This document shows, in pieces, positions 44,705 to 58,560 of a DNA stretch of 64,000 bases. How positions within the stretch are numbered: position 1 is the stretch's first letter; each line of letters opens with the position of its first letter. Under the pieces are notes generated by a model, which saw only the letters and a program-made list of their open reading frames with translations, did no database searches and was not told the DNA's origin. The translations under genes and the position numbers were made by a program. Location of the stretch: positions 4,216,585-4,280,584 of the forward strand of contig NC_050737.1 of NCBI RefSeq assembly GCF_014529535.1, read 5' to 3'. This DNA comes from Bradysia coprophila. Lineage: Eukaryota; Arthropoda; Insecta; Diptera; Sciaridae.

Positions 44705-47302
44705 CTGGAAGTAGAAAAAAGAAATTGTTGATTTTGATTTGTTATAACCGAAAAAGAAGCAGAACGAGTTGTGTGTCCGTTTTATTTTTAAATTATTTTT
44801 AGAATATAACGTTTTAGACGAGTGATAATCGCACACTAAAAATTCTGTCACACACTTATTTATAAGAACATTAAAAATCTACCGAACATCTTAATTCTTT
44901 CGTTCGATTTTCCGAATAGATTAACAATCGTTTTGAGTGCACGTCTCGTTAGATGTAAAAGACTGACATGCCTATAAATACTGTATTTTCGCAAAATCAA
45001 CATTTACCTACAAAATGATTTAAATTCCAGTAGTGCGAGAACTACTACTATATGCTTAAATGTCGAAACAAATAAATGAAACTTTAAGAGGACACGTCTT
45101 TGCACTTCCTCTTGTGTCAAGGAAATAATATGGAAAATTCTATTTCTAACTGACTTTCTTTAGTTACCTTTCGTTGGTTGAGTAAGAATGATTGTTTGTC
45201 TCACAAAAACTAATTAGCTATGGAAGGTTCTACCAAACTATTTAGATGCGTACGCATCACACTATGTAATATGTATCGTCAGTTTCGTATACCATGGAAC
45301 AATTTAGTGGAATGGTCCACAAAAACACCGCATACAATATGTGCCTTGCGAAATCAAACATCTGAACATATGTCGGACAATCAAAGCCGAAAATCTCAAA
45401 TGAAAAATTGATTGACTTTTAACTGCGGTATTTGGCATGAGCGTCCATTTGATAAGGAAAGAAGACGGAAAAATGTCTGGGCATGCACTGGCCATATATG
45501 GCGAGTTAAAAAGATAGTTGGTGTGTCATTCGCTGTAATTTAATTTTGCAACACTGACACTTTTTGGCCTGTCGTAGCTAGTTTACAGTTTGTCTCTGAT
45601 TTAAATGGTTTAAAGACAAATTCTGCTTAATAATCTTTGATTTACTAATTCCTAGACTAGTGGTAATTTTAAAGGAATCCATCAAATATTGTAACTAGGT
45701 CCTTCGTTGCTACTAAAAGGTAAATCATCCAGAAATATATTCAATTCGAAAATCATTTGTGTAATCACAAATTAGGTACTTCCACTATAATCATAACAAT
45801 CCGTGTTCGTTGAAGAAAAAATACTGAGACATATATTAACTGGGTCATGCATTGAGGTAATGTTTGTTCGTGTGTCCAGTAAAACAAAAACAAATCACAG
45901 AAATGTGCGTTTCAATTTTTTTTTTGAAAAATTGGAAATGGATCTGCAATTCTTCAATTATGTATACAGATTCATCGTGTAAATAAATGGAATCTATGCC
46001 TGCACCGATATTGCACAAATGTAAACATCAATGAAAAAAGGAAAAAAAAAAATTTTTGTTAAAAATAAATGATAATGTTTCATTCTGTAAATCTCCTACA
46101 CCTCCACATCCATCCGTATGTTCTATTTATGCTCATTTTCATAACACACAAAACGAATCAACATTCAAAATCTTTTAACTGCAAAAACCGAAGGCAAAAA
46201 AAAATTGGTAATCGGATACTCATAACAGAATTTCGTCTAAAATCTATTTTTGAAAATAGTTTCTGCTTGTATCCCATTTTGGCGTGATGCCGTTGAGATG
46301 TAGCGCCAACACGTTCACAAAAATTTCTTCTTTTCGCTGATTTTGCGCATGTTCATCACAATCACTTTTCTGACTCATAAATTTTTAGTGTTTTTGCTTT
46401 CGAACGTCGGTGTCAGTGTAGAGTTTAAATTATGTATGTTACGTACAGACGAGAAGTTACAATGACGGGATGATTTGTTTTAATTCAAGTAGGATCTTCC
46501 TGTGTCCCTCTAATTAAACGAAAGAATTTTCATTGAAAATTTTAAGGACATTTTATGTATATGAAAATCATTAACACATTTTCGTTTGATACTTGCGTCA
46601 TGTCTTATCACAACAATATGTATGAATAAAATGAAGGAGACACCTTGCAGTAAAGGATAATGAAACAAAAAATAATTCTGTCTACTCGAATTCGCTAGCA
46701 AATTTAGCCTTTCAAGTAAATTGTGACTGTTTAACGGTAAGAAGAAACGTGTGCAAAATTTTTAACATAGCATTCATCCTCTTGGTTCCCGAGAGTATGT
46801 TATATATAACAAAATATTTTTTTTTGTTTTAACACACCGAGCTGCGGTTTGATTTAAAACGGTTTTAAAAATAGTTCATGAGTAGTGCCTCAAACGAATG
46901 TGGAATGGATAGAAAATGTATTATTTTTTCGTGTTACGTTCTTTCTGGTGTATGGTTGAGGATTTTATTTTTATTTTGGCACTTTTTTATTTTGGCTTAT
47001 GTAATGTTCACTGATTGGATGCAAATTTTTCGATTAAAAATCTGTTGAACTGATCACGAGTCCTAGGTTCGATTTAATCAATGAAAATTTAACACACATT
47101 TTTTAAAGGAAATTATCACCACATTTCAAAATATTTTAGCCACAAATTTTGTTTCCTTTACAAATTTCCACGAAATTTATTTTTTTTATTCAAATTATTA
47201 TCGGTTGTTCCTTGTATCCACAATAACTTTTTATCAAAAAAAATTCTTCCTTTTCTTATTTTTTTTTCTTCTTCAAAAAAGAAAAATTAATTTCAAACTT
47301 AC
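44705..47302 (-). other. TnT (up): Probable troponin T first intron
   Basis: The acceptor ttctacttccag at 44705 opens the first coding exon, so an untranslated first exon lies upstream. A donor (gtaagt) after ttttagA at 47303 is the best candidate. MEF2-like sites (TTAAAAATAA at 46059-46068; CTATTTTTAA on the minus strand at 46874-46865) lie in this interval, where Drosophila troponin T has a muscle enhancer. In AT-rich DNA such motifs can be chance. No other coding gene seen in 44.7-47.3 kb. Confidence 0.4.
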
Positions 47303-47400
47303 TCTAAAACGAAAAGAAAATTCTATTAAAGTCCGGCAGCTGACGTCGTCGAAGCAATGCTGCGGGTAGACTAGAACTAACAACGGTGTTAAACTTAGTA
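47303..47400 (-). promoter_or_regulatory. TnT (up): Candidate untranslated first exon and promoter region of troponin T
   Basis: Minus-strand segment ending in the donor at 47303. It is richer in G+C than its surroundings and carries gacgacgtcagctgccgg (about 47330-47352). The transcription start cannot be placed from sequence alone. Confidence 0.35.
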
Positions 47401-48670
47401 ATAACAGATAAACTTCGCATTTTCGCCGTTCGCTTTTTAGGAAACGCGACTACATTTACACATGAAAAACATCTGCATATGTTTGTGTTGGACCGAAATA
47501 ATTTTTTTTTTATAATATTAAAATGTTGTTGATGACTTTCGCGCCCAGTGGGTTGGGAATTCGGTGAATTGAAATATTTATTTTGTGAAACGAAATACGA
47601 GTTCACTTTTGTAAGTAAGACACAATTATCCGACGAAGAGGTACATTGAGCCATTATTCAGATATGTGTTGAACATTGAAATTGGCCGTGAATTTAGTTG
47701 GGTATATTATAAACAAAAAAAAAGTCGAAACGATAAGAGTGCAAATGGAACATCATTAAGGAAAACATTTGATACGCCACTGTTCCGTCTATTTTCTTTC
47801 ACCCCAGATTTTTTTTTGGAAAATCGGTGTAGGTGTTAAAGTATCGCCTAACAAATTTTATAACTGTGGATGCCATGAATAATTATGGTATGAAGTGTGT
47901 GTTACACTGTAATAGTGTTAGCGTGCACAGTCTGCAATACTTTGATGTTTTCAGAACCTTTTACACACTCAAGCAGTTTTCGAGAAAATTCACCGATTCG
48001 AATTCTATTCAACATAAATCATCCGTACAGATAGAGAAGCTTGATAGTGGCTGAAGGAAAGTACGTGTTTGGATAGAAGCGAGTTTTCCTTAACTGATTG
48101 CTGCTTAACTTCAAGTCAAAAGTTAGGGAAAACTTTGCTCAAGTCTATTTGCTTTCGGTATATTAGGAAAAAATAAGAACTTTGTTCCCTGTGGTCTGAT
48201 ATTAAATCAGGTCATATTCGAGTTTCAAACTTAACGCAAGATACAGGGATCTAAAAACTTGTATTCAGGAAAATTTAAAGAAAATAAAAAATCTTTTTCC
48301 AAATAATCTGAAAGTGATTGAGGTTCGTTCGGCTTAACAACCTTCACAGAATAGATCGGTCAATTGAACCGACTGATGCATATATCCTATTTTCACAACT
48401 TTATTCCTTAGGTTACCTAGGGTTCATCAAAGTCGAGTATTTTGAACTCCAAGATCACTTGATACAAAGATCCTTCACGTCTTTTTATTGAAAACTGGGA
48501 AATTGCTCTGAAAGCAGAGTTCGAGCCAGTGATGGACAATCTCATGTATCTAATTCAATCTAGTTCATTTATTTTTAACGAACAAACAGGCCGAAGACCA
48601 TGTCAATCAAAAATTAGTATAAAAATAATCTAAGTCAGGAATAAACAATCATAAATCAAAATTAGAGCAA
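47401..48670. other. Intergenic DNA
   Basis: No supportable gene or element boundary. Confidence 0.4.
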
Positions 48671-50255
48671 TTAAGAGTCAATTCGCCAAAACTTCGAACA
48701 ACTTAAAAACAAGCCATCAGCGATTTTCGGCGGGTACACAGTAATCGATTCAGGTGATCCTCCTGAGTCATTTGCAACAAAAAAAAATCCTCGAAATAAT
48801 TATGTTTTCACGCCAGAAATCATGAAAAAATGTACTGCGCTAGGGTGACCAAAACAGTTTTGGTTGCATACCACCAAGAATACGTAACGCATTTATCTGA
48901 AATTATGGTCATTGGTAGAGGTGTTGACGCCGCATAAGCTGGCCTTTAAAACATTTCGAAATTTTTCGTGTTTGTGGTGCAGTAGCTATTTTAGGGGGAA
49001 AAAATTCCAGAGTGTTTTCAAAAAGTTACAACGATAGACTTGGAAGATATGGGTGTCGTTGGGTAGGTAGTGGCCTCTACTATCCATGACACCATGAACC
49101 TACCGCGGCACGACTTTCGTTGAGCTTCAATTTTGATTGAAGTATACTAACACAAAAATTCTCTATAATTCCACTTTTCTTCGCGTCTATTTCAATTTTT
49201 CTGACGTATGTGACAATTTTAAATCAGGGCTGCAGTTACTGGCACCTTCCGCTTCGGGAAATTTCGTTTAGGGCCTATAAAGTTTGAAACAAAACCAACT
49301 GATTCAATTGTGTCATATGTTCCTCGGGTATCTCCAGACTTCCTAGTATGGCCAGTGCGGCACTGTATCAAGTGTTTACTAGCATATTAGAATCATATTT
49401 TGTACTTTAGCCACTTACCGGAAGGATTTGGAAATATGTCGAATTTTTCGTATTCGTACATTTGTGAAAATTTTCCAAATCCTTCCGGTAAGTGGCTAAA
49501 GTACAAAATATGTTTATAATATGCTAGTAAACACTTGATACAGTGCCGCACTGGCCATACTAGGAAGTCTGGAGATACCCGAGGAACATATGACACAATT
49601 GAATCAGTTGGTATTGTTTCAAATTTTATAGGCCCCAAACGAAATTTCTCGAAGCGTAAGGTGGCAGTAACTACAGCCCTGATTTAAAATTGTCTCATAC
49701 GTCAGAAAAATTGAAATATAGGCGAATAAAAACGAAATTATAGAGAATTTTTGTGTTAGTACACTTCAATCCAAATTGATGCTCAACGAAAGTCGTGCCG
49801 CGGTAGGTTTATGGTGTCATGGATAGTAGAGGTCCCTACCTACCCAACGTCACCCATATCTTCGAAGTCTATCGTTGTAACTTTTTGAAAACACTCTGCA
49901 AAAGTTGGAATTTTTTTCCCCTAAAATAGCTACTGCACCACATACACGAAAAATTTCGAAATGTTTTAAAGGCCAGCTTATGCGGCGTCAACACCTCTAC
50001 CAATGACCATAATTTCAGATAAATGCGTTACGTATTCTTGGTGATATGCAACAAAAACTATTTTGGTCACCCTCGCGCAGTACATTTTTTCATGATTTCT
50101 GGCGTGAAAACATAATTATTTCGAGGATTTTTTTTTGTTGCAAATGACTCAGGAGGATTACCTGAATCGATTACTGTGTACCCGCCGAAAATCGCTGATG
50201 GCTTGTTTTCATGTTTCATACAACTTGGTTGAAGTTTTGGCGAATTGACTCTTAA
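48671..50255. mobile_element. 1.6-kb near-perfect palindrome (long foldback element)
   Basis: Two arms of about 760-785 bp (48671-49434 and 49472-50255) are inverted copies with a short centre near 49450. Examples: gccatcagcgattttcggcg (left) against cgccgaaaatcgctgatggc (right), and ccttaccgg-type ends by the centre (ccggaaggatttgg against ccaaatccttccgg). The arms differ by scattered substitutions and a few small indels. The outermost shared bases are TTAAGAGTCAATTCGCCAAA; homology stops just outside TTAA on both sides. No transposase is encoded. It could be a non-autonomous hairpin transposon or a locus that makes a long hairpin RNA. Confidence 0.85.
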
Positions 50256-51560
50256 AAACCAAAACTTTCAACTAGTATGGATCTAAGGTCCATTAGTTTC
50301 AGTCAAATCCTTGGCAGATCCTTTGGGGCGTTCTGTTTGATGCTGTTCGTTCCTAGCAATTATTGCATCTCTTGGCTCTTTCGTGTAGAGTATGAAACAC
50401 AAATACTGACTAGAACATTTTAAGTTTGATTGGTTATTCACATTGATTATAGTACCAGGAAATTTACTAGCCAAAGTCTTACAAAACCGAACTCACTACA
50501 CAAGAAATATTGACCTAGATCTTAATATTTTAGGGTTTTATTCTTTTTTGGAATTATTATTGACTTCTCTCCGGAATCACTTTCTCCGGGGAAGTGCTTT
50601 TTCATTAGACAGGAAAAATATTTAATATTTACCTGACGGGATTTGAACCGGGAACCTCCAGCTATGATATTTCTTGTACTTGCCGCTGCTACGATTCGCC
50701 TTTAATCCCAGCTTAGCTTATTTTGAATTGTTGTTATTAAAAAATTTATTCCTCGTGAGAATAAAAATGAGATTAATATGCAATCATACAGAAATTCAAA
50801 TCACAAGATGGCAAGATCGCCAGTTCGCACCTCACTATTTTTCGCATGATCTTTTTACGAAATCTTTTGTGTGCTTACAAACGGCAGACTTCCTTAGCCC
50901 CGAGGACTTTTTAACGATTTTCTAGCTTTTTTCTATGTTCACACCAACTTATTTCTTGTTCGGCCTGGCCTGAAAAAACAGACCTGCCTATTGTTTATCT
51001 ATCTCTCGTTCTTATAACTCTCGAAAATGCCCTAAGTTTTAATCTTTGATATCCAGATATCTATAACCTAAAATCCAACCATTCCTTATCACTTTTTGAT
51101 ATTTTTTTTTCAAATCCCAGCCCAAGCTGCAGTCAATATCGAAGCTATCAAGGTGTTTACTTAATGATGCAATGATCTCGTTATATAAAATTTAAAAAAA
51201 AAATGTCATTACACACACACAGTTGAAGTCGTAACACCACATTTGTCCTGCTCGATCATATAAATTATTAAGCAACTCTCGAAAAGATATAAAGAGATAA
51301 CAACTAAGTCTGTTACTTCTTTTGTTTTAAATATCTGGTACTTCCTTAGTATTACTACATTCTTTGTTATAAAAGATAACTAAAACCTGAGATTTTTGTC
51401 AGCGTTATCAATAACAAATGAAAATTATTAATTTACAACAGATTTGCTGGATGTTTGTTTAGCTGGTTCGAAGCAATCAATTCCACACAAGCAATACAAG
51501 ATCAAGGAATACAACAGATTCATTTGCTTCAATACATAGAAGTCAAAGATAAGATAAGAA
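50256..51560. other. Non-coding stretch
   Basis: No supportable gene. A SINE-like head is annotated separately at 50635-50712. Confidence 0.4.
50635..50712 (-). repeat. tRNA-derived SINE head or tRNA pseudogene
   Basis: On the minus strand a consensus B box (ggttcaaatcc, 50649-50639) is preceded by a degenerate A-box-like region (cgtagcagcggcaag, near 50695-50680). The T stem does not pair well, so it is not a working tRNA gene. Confidence 0.45.
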
Positions 51561-51690
51561 CAACGCACTTTAAGCATGAGTGGTACTCTAAATAGAATAC
51601 TGAAAAGGGACAGTGTATCAAACAAATTTTGGCACTGTAAAAAAATCTTGAAACATTTTTCATACACATAGTACTCTAAATAGTGTGACA
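51561..51690. mobile_element. Truncated MITE of the CAACGCACTTCAAGC family, copy 2
   Basis: Begins caacgcactttaagcatgag and continues with aatactgaaaagggacagtg, matching the inverse of the 52104-52248 copy. The far end is missing or unrecognisable. Confidence 0.65.
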
Positions 51691-52103
51691 GTCCCGTGTG
51701 CGGACAGTAAAAAGGGACTCAAAACGTCATTGCATTGCAAAATTGACGTTTTTGTTTTAGTGGTGTGTGTGATATAATTTTTCAATGAATTTTGGATCTC
51801 TATGGTTAAGGGTGTCTACAAGCACGGAATTTTGAAAACCGACACATTTTCTGTTCATGTGTTTTACTTGAGTTTCTGATTTCTCCATATAAAAATACAT
51901 GCAAAATTCACAAAAAACCAATAAACCATAAAACAGGAAATGTGTCAGTTTTAAAAATTCCGCGAGTGTATGTTGCTAATTCCTGTTTTTTTTTTCGGGG
52001 CTTGTTTCAGTAGTTTTATTTGCTGTTGAAGGCGTGTTTACATCCGGCAAGCCGATATTATATTGAACCAGTAAATATTTATCACATTTATAACGTAAAT
52101 GGC
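51691..52103. other. Non-coding stretch
   Basis: Nothing supportable seen. Confidence 0.4.
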
Positions 52104-52248
52104 CAACGCACTTCAAGCAAAAGTGATCATAGTCGACAGCTGACAAATAGAATGAAAATGCTTTTTACAGTGTCTCACATTTGTATGATGATACACTGTC
52201 CAGTTTCAGTACCTTATTTATTGTACAACTCATGCTTAAAGTGCGTTG
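52104..52248. mobile_element. MITE of the CAACGCACTTCAAGC family, copy 3
   Basis: Complete ends caacgcacttcaagcaaaag and actcatgcttaaagtgcgttg-type inverse. It is the best-preserved of the three copies here. Confidence 0.75.
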
Positions 52249-53275
52249 AAATGGTGCTTCGCTAATATGAAATATACCCGCATCTATTAGTCTACTATCA
52301 TTGATTTTTGAGTTTTCAGCTTGTCTGGCATCCTTCATCCTTCTCTTGGGATCAATACCTATGTATTGTTGTATCGAGCAGTGTAACAATACGACATAGG
52401 TTTTTCAAACCCTGACACTATAAGACGCTGACTTGGAAAAGGGTCATCTCCTGAATTCTTAATTAGTTTTAGACTTCTTCCGTGTGCGCTTTGTACTCAG
52501 ATACAAGGCAACTATTTAAAAAAAAAGTCGAATTCAAACTGGTCATGGAAATTACAACCATATCCTACATTTGTGAACAATTGCCATATCAGAACATTAA
52601 GTGGTGATTAATTAAGCTTTAATCGGTTCGACGATGGGCTAAACGATCTGGATCTAGAAATTTAATCGTTAAACTGTTAGAAATTTCTTTTGGTTTTTTT
52701 TTACATTTTCTTCGATTTTGTTTTTTGTGCAAAATAACACCTAAAAGAAAATTGAAATACGATAAAAGCATACGATAAATAAATAAATATTTTCCTCTTT
52801 AACCTTTCAGAAACAGCAAATCTATCGCTAATTTTCGAGTCTAGTACTTTTCTATTGATCTAAGCATGTTAAACAGATTGTAAGAAAATCTTTTACTTCA
52901 TTAACCTAACCATATATTTTACTACATAATATCAGATTAGCAAGAACTATTCGTTTATTTTCTTTGCGGCTTTTAATAACCTACGTACCAAAAATTGTTT
53001 ATGTGTTTGAGTGGAGCTTGTCCAGGGAACTCACAGGGGTGAAACTTAGAATAAATCTTATTGTTGCTGCTCATCTTGATTTTCAATGTCGTTCAAACTG
53101 AACGACCCGTTTTATAATTTCAAGAAATCGAAATTTAGGCAACATCGATTTCTGTTATAAAATAATTTAATTGAAATTAGGCAATTGCGGATATTCTGTA
53201 GTACTTTAGACTAAATAGATATAGACTGGCAATGCGTAGACGTATAACTCAAGCCAATTTAAACAAATAATAACT
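52249..53275. other. Non-coding stretch
   Basis: AT-rich, no supportable gene or element. Confidence 0.4.
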
Positions 53276-53450
53276 AGAATCATAAAACTTAGTGACATAT
53301 TTCTGGCGAAGACATTCTTTAAATCGATTTTTTACCATGAAGCGCCATAATGGCTCATTTTTGGTCAAATGGAGAAAAATGTAGAACACAACCAAAAATC
53401 GATTTAAAGAATGTCTTGGCCAGAAATATGTCACTGAATTTTATGATTCT
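53276..53450. mobile_element. 175-bp palindromic element
   Basis: Arms of about 65 bp: agaatcataaaacttagtga, catatttctggc and cattctttaaatcg return inverted at the right end with few differences. No coding capacity. Confidence 0.75.
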
Positions 53451-54089
53451 TTATGGTACTCACTTACACTACATTTCGTATTTTCGTTTGCTTCAGCACT
53501 CGTACCAAATTTTTGTATGAAGGGCCAGTCTATTACTATATACACTATTTTCTAAGGATATTACATGGTATCCAAATGGTATATTTTATGACAATTTCTT
53601 TGTTGAAGTGTTGTAAATACCTGTGGGGGAACTTTAATCAGTAGTCATTAAAATCACACCAGATGCTACCACATTTCATTGTAACTGTAAAAATGTAACC
53701 GATTGGAACTATATGCTCGAAAATCAACTAAATCTTAAAGTACACCATCGCAGCTCTCCAATGATACCAAACGCAATATATGTATTGTATAGGGCTTAAG
53801 GAAAATCTGTGTTATAACGTTTTCATTGTAGTAAGGTCCATCTAATCGGATTTTGCCGAAACACATCAATTCCACACAACATATCGCAACGTTTATGTTT
53901 TTGATCATCTAAACTCTATATGTCAATTATAATTTTGTTTTACTTCAATTCGAAAACAGACAGGTGAAAAACATATTTTTCTCAAAACCTATATAATTCA
54001 GGGTATCTTTAGATTAGAAAGATGAGCTAGTGTACTTTGAGATACAGCACATTATTTCGAGACCGACGACAAAAATAATGACAAGCGCT

Positions 54090-54236
54090 GGGTAAGATGG
54101 CCCTTTATATATTAAAATGAATGTTAAAAAAAATTGAAGTACAAGATTTGAAATGAACCGATTAAAAATATTTTGATCGATGGAAGTAATAGACCCGATA
54201 GTAATACTGGTCATATGCTTACCGTCTGTAGCAGGT
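54090..54236. repeat. Dispersed repeat copy (ttgaagtacaagatttgaaat family)
   Basis: Shares aaaaattgaagtacaagatt and a right end near gcttaccgtctgtagcaggt with copies at about 55830-55910 and 58561-58775. Confidence 0.55.
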
Positions 54237-55829
54237 TAAACAATTACGGCGAAAATGTTTCAGAAGGGTGATCAAATTTTAGGTTTTTTTTACATGGGGT
54301 AGTATCTCGTGCAACTTTACTGACTACTGCTTAACGTTCCCCTGATGGAGTCCATCTACTCAAACCTATAGTCAGTTTTTGGGCAGGCATCCGTTATTCT
54401 TATCGTTTTTTCTTGTTACATTGACATAACTTTACACAAAGTTACGGCCCGTAGTAATGTTGCGAATTGTAGCGAAAAGACAAAAAATGTAAACGATAAC
54501 ATTACAACTTGTAATTTTTTGTGTAAAGTTATACCGTTTTTCCTGTGTTTATAGTTCATTACCGTAAGAGTTTTTCTTTGTTCAGTAGACCGGTATCGTT
54601 GGGACGTTAACGATTTCCAACCTAATACATTTCTAAGACTGTGGAGCGCTAGATTTGACATCTCTCGTATTGTTTGCTCATTGTTCTAAGATTCGTTTTT
54701 TTGGGTGCAAACAATCCCTTATTGTGATGTGTCAATACCATTTCGAAAATGATGTCTATATTCTTTATCCCAGTTTTTTTTTAATTCAAATTCTATTTTA
54801 ATATTTTCACCATGTCTATGCAACTTTTCCTAACTAACTCAACTAAGTATGTTATTTCCGTCATATATGTATTAGTATCGTGGCTAGTCGTGGATCGCGG
54901 TATATATATATAAATATATAAATATATGATCTTCCTCATACCTACACAAATCATATATTAACTAACATACATTTGCAACATGCCATTAATGTTTTTTCAT
55001 TCGAATATTCAAGCGATATTTCGACGGCTAAAATTAAAAAAATAAAATAATTTCGTTGATTTCACCGCTTGGCTAGCATAAATATTTACTTGTGTAGGAA
55101 GAATTAATTTTTCTTTTTGGATTGGACGATTGTGCGTTTGTATGGAAAATGAATGGAAACGGTAATATAAGAATCCCGTAGAGTTAACTATCTATTGATG
55201 TCACCGTCAACTTTTGTGCAAAATAAATGTTCTCTCATTTTCATTTTTTTGAAATAATTATCGAATTCACTTTTTCTTTCAACATTATAACGGCCGACTG
55301 ACGAAGGAAATGTCGAAATTTTCGCTGCACATGCATATGGAAAAACAAGTGTGAATGGTGGTTGACAATTATGCGTTGTTGATGATTTTATCGGTGTCTT
55401 TTTAAATAATTATATTTGTCATCTACCACGACAGCACTTTTCGAGGTTCTTTTTTTTCGTATACTTTGGTCATCAATTACATCTTTTATTTAAATATAGA
55501 CTACCTGAGTTTAGACAATAAAAGCTTTTTGTTGAAGACCAATACTCAAATGTAGCACTTTTACATCATTCTCTAACCGTTATGATAGTAAAACTGTTCT
55601 TTCATCTAACTATATATTCAAATTGTTTCAATGACTGAAAGTAGCTTTAGTGTTAAGATTCCGGTTTCCTTAGTAAATGTCTTGATGGATTTTTTTTAAC
55701 AAATCAAACCGAATCTTGCGTAAGATGTTTTTTTTTAATCATTCGAATCGAAAACGTTACTGCGCTTTGCTCAGGATAAATTTTAATACGGCTATTCATC
55801 TGCTATCGACGAAATAAAAATTAAAATTC
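54237..55829. other. Non-coding stretch
   Basis: Contains a short inverted pair built on ataactttacaca/tgtgtaaagttat near 54425-54535 and a TA-rich run near 54900-54930. No gene. Confidence 0.4.
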
Positions 55830-55912
55830 ACGTTAAAAAAATTGAAGTACAAGATTTGAAATCCACCGATCAAAGATACTTTGTCATGCTTGCCGTCCGT
55901 AATATACTCAAT
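55830..55912. repeat. Dispersed repeat copy, partial
   Basis: Contains aaaattgaagtacaagattt and catgcttgccgtccgtaata; see 54090-54236. Confidence 0.5.
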
Positions 55913-58560
55913 TGTACCGTTAAATTTAAGCTTTTATTTTAAATTAATCAACTAGAGTCAACGATGGTTAACGGAGGCGTTATCGCTAAGTCTCCAAAGA
56001 CAAAACGTACATGTAGTTATCAAGACAAATTGCAATATTAATTAATCAATAGTTTCTGCCACCATATCGATCTGAATAAGTGATGTCCTAAGTCGGTGTT
56101 TTTTTAGAATAAATCGAGTAAGCTTTCATCAATTTCCTCGGACCCATCTAAATTTGAAGGGCCTGACCCAAAACTAGATTTTCTTTAGCAAAGCCCGATT
56201 TTGCCCATACTTCTAACAGAGTTTAACCCAATTGTAGTACTTAAACGTAAGTAAAAGAATGAAATTATTGCCGACTTAACAGGCCCAAGTGAATATTTTC
56301 AATTCGACACCTCCAATTTTTAATGGAGAAGATTTTGTTGAGGCTCAGAAGAGTGTTATCAGTTGAAAACTCAGACTTCATCATAAGAACACTTCGACTT
56401 CATATTCTTAAGAAGGTCAAGGCTGCCGATAGAGTGTCAATAGAAATACCACCAAGATGTGAAAAATATTGAAAGATTGCTGAATTTTTGTGTTTTTTTT
56501 ATTAAAATGTATTTTTGTTGTTGTTTTGAACAGTTCTTAACTTCATACACACATTTGTGATAGTGATGCACGAAATTAGAGACGCAAGGCTTACATCTGT
56601 ACTGATCACAAGTGACCATGATAATACTCAGCAGAAAATTCGTGTAACTTTAAACGTCTTCACGTTTACCTTCACCCAATTAGCCATAACGATTATTATG
56701 CAGGTTTCTGAACTTTGACCTTAAGATATTTTTGCCAAACAAATCGTGGTCACAAGCGATTCACATATGGCTTGTACTCGGTGCAGAAATGTCAATGCCT
56801 TACGAAAATATTGTCACATTTTTTAAACATAACGATTTGGCAGACTTTCTTGCTTTTCACTTTTCATTCGCTGAATAACAAAATGTATTCCAAGAAAATT
56901 AGTATGACGACACTAAATTGGATTTTTAATTTTTTTTTTCGATAAAGGGCTACTTTTACCAGTCGTGTTGACCCAATTACCACAGGATATCAAGTACCTT
57001 TACTTATTTGTGAGGCTTAAAACTGAATTATTACTCCACGAGAACAGATGACCGTACAAACTTTACGATCGTTCGATAACTGTTACGGTATTTTTCCTTT
57101 ACGTTTCCTAATGCCGAAAGTGCCATTAATCAGAGAAATATGAAATTTTGTGAAACTCATGGAATTGCATGGAATTGGCGACGTTTTCATAGGAGACGAG
57201 CCCAATATGGGATTTTGTTATCGGATTATACGGAAAGGGTTCAACAGGTCCGCCTTTTTGCATACAAGTTCGAACTGAAAGTCCGGTTTTATTACAATTG
57301 TTTAGGAATACGCCAATTGGTCATATGTGGCCATATAGTTTTAAAAATAAACTAATTTTAGCTCTGAATACTGTTACAGCTATCGTATCATAAAACTATT
57401 TCCATTCTTAAAATAAACTGAAAATACACAAACACAAAATCGTACAGAGGTTTTGAATTTGCTGAGTGAAATTTTTCAAAAATTCTATTTTAAAAGAAAT
57501 TGTACAAGTTCTTACATACACACAGGGCCAGTTCTCTTCTGTTAATGTGTATTGAAATACCATTGAAATTTTCGCAATGAAAATCAACAATTTATTGTAA
57601 GATATTTCAATCGCCGCATATCTGCGCGTCTGTTGTTATTATACTAGGTCTCAGAGACATTGTGTCACAAAACAGAAGAAGAAAATGGTTTCAAGCAAAG
57701 CGTTATTAGACTGGTCGATCTAATTTTTTTAAATTTCCAATGCCAATGAAGAACTGTAATTTTCTCACAAAATAATTCGAACTGTGAAAAATTCCACTGT
57801 GAAATAACCGATAAATTGTCGAAAATTGTATCCAATTATTTTTCCTGCTTTATGTTTTTGTATCCGAGAAAGGAATTTCACTGACGATATTCTATCATGG
57901 AAAGTGATTTTTTTTTCATTTGAATTATGAATTATGAATTATGAAATGCGTTAGACGAAGAAGCTCGGTTTAGAAAAAGGAATTTTATTCGAATTTGATT
58001 TCGCTAAAAATGATTGTTTCAGTTTTTCATATCTTTCTTTCAAATCAGTTTATTTTCCTAAATAGTTTTTAAATATTGCGACTTCGTCGCTTATTTACTG
58101 CGCCGTTTAGGAAAAACGTTGTTCCTACCTCATGCTAAAAGGCTTTTTATCGAATTCGATTCCAGCACTCGCCTTGATTAGCTTTATTGGAAAATTGGAG
58201 GAGAAATTGGTTTTGCATCGACACATTCAGTTTGAACGACATTCGAATAGGACTGGCACAAAAATCAAAAAAGTACTAAGAAGCAACAATAAAATTTCCA
58301 CGGTTTAATGGTATAGTTAGTTTTACTGTAATTTTCCATCACAAATTTTTCGTTTTAAATGCTACCGGTTTATGGTAACAATCCGAGCTCTCTCTCTTTA
58401 TTATTCGGAGCTGGGTCGAATAAATTGTGTGAAACTTTGTCGCCACTAAATGTGCATCATCTGATCATTGTCGACCTGCATTTTGGAATTGTAAATATTT
58501 ACATTGTCGATTCTTACTATGGACGTCACGTTAATGTCGAAGGACCTCTTATCGTTATAA
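55913..58560. other. Non-coding stretch
   Basis: Only isolated short open frames, the longest about 84 codons at 58359-58613 on the plus strand, none with a recognisable domain. Confidence 0.35.
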
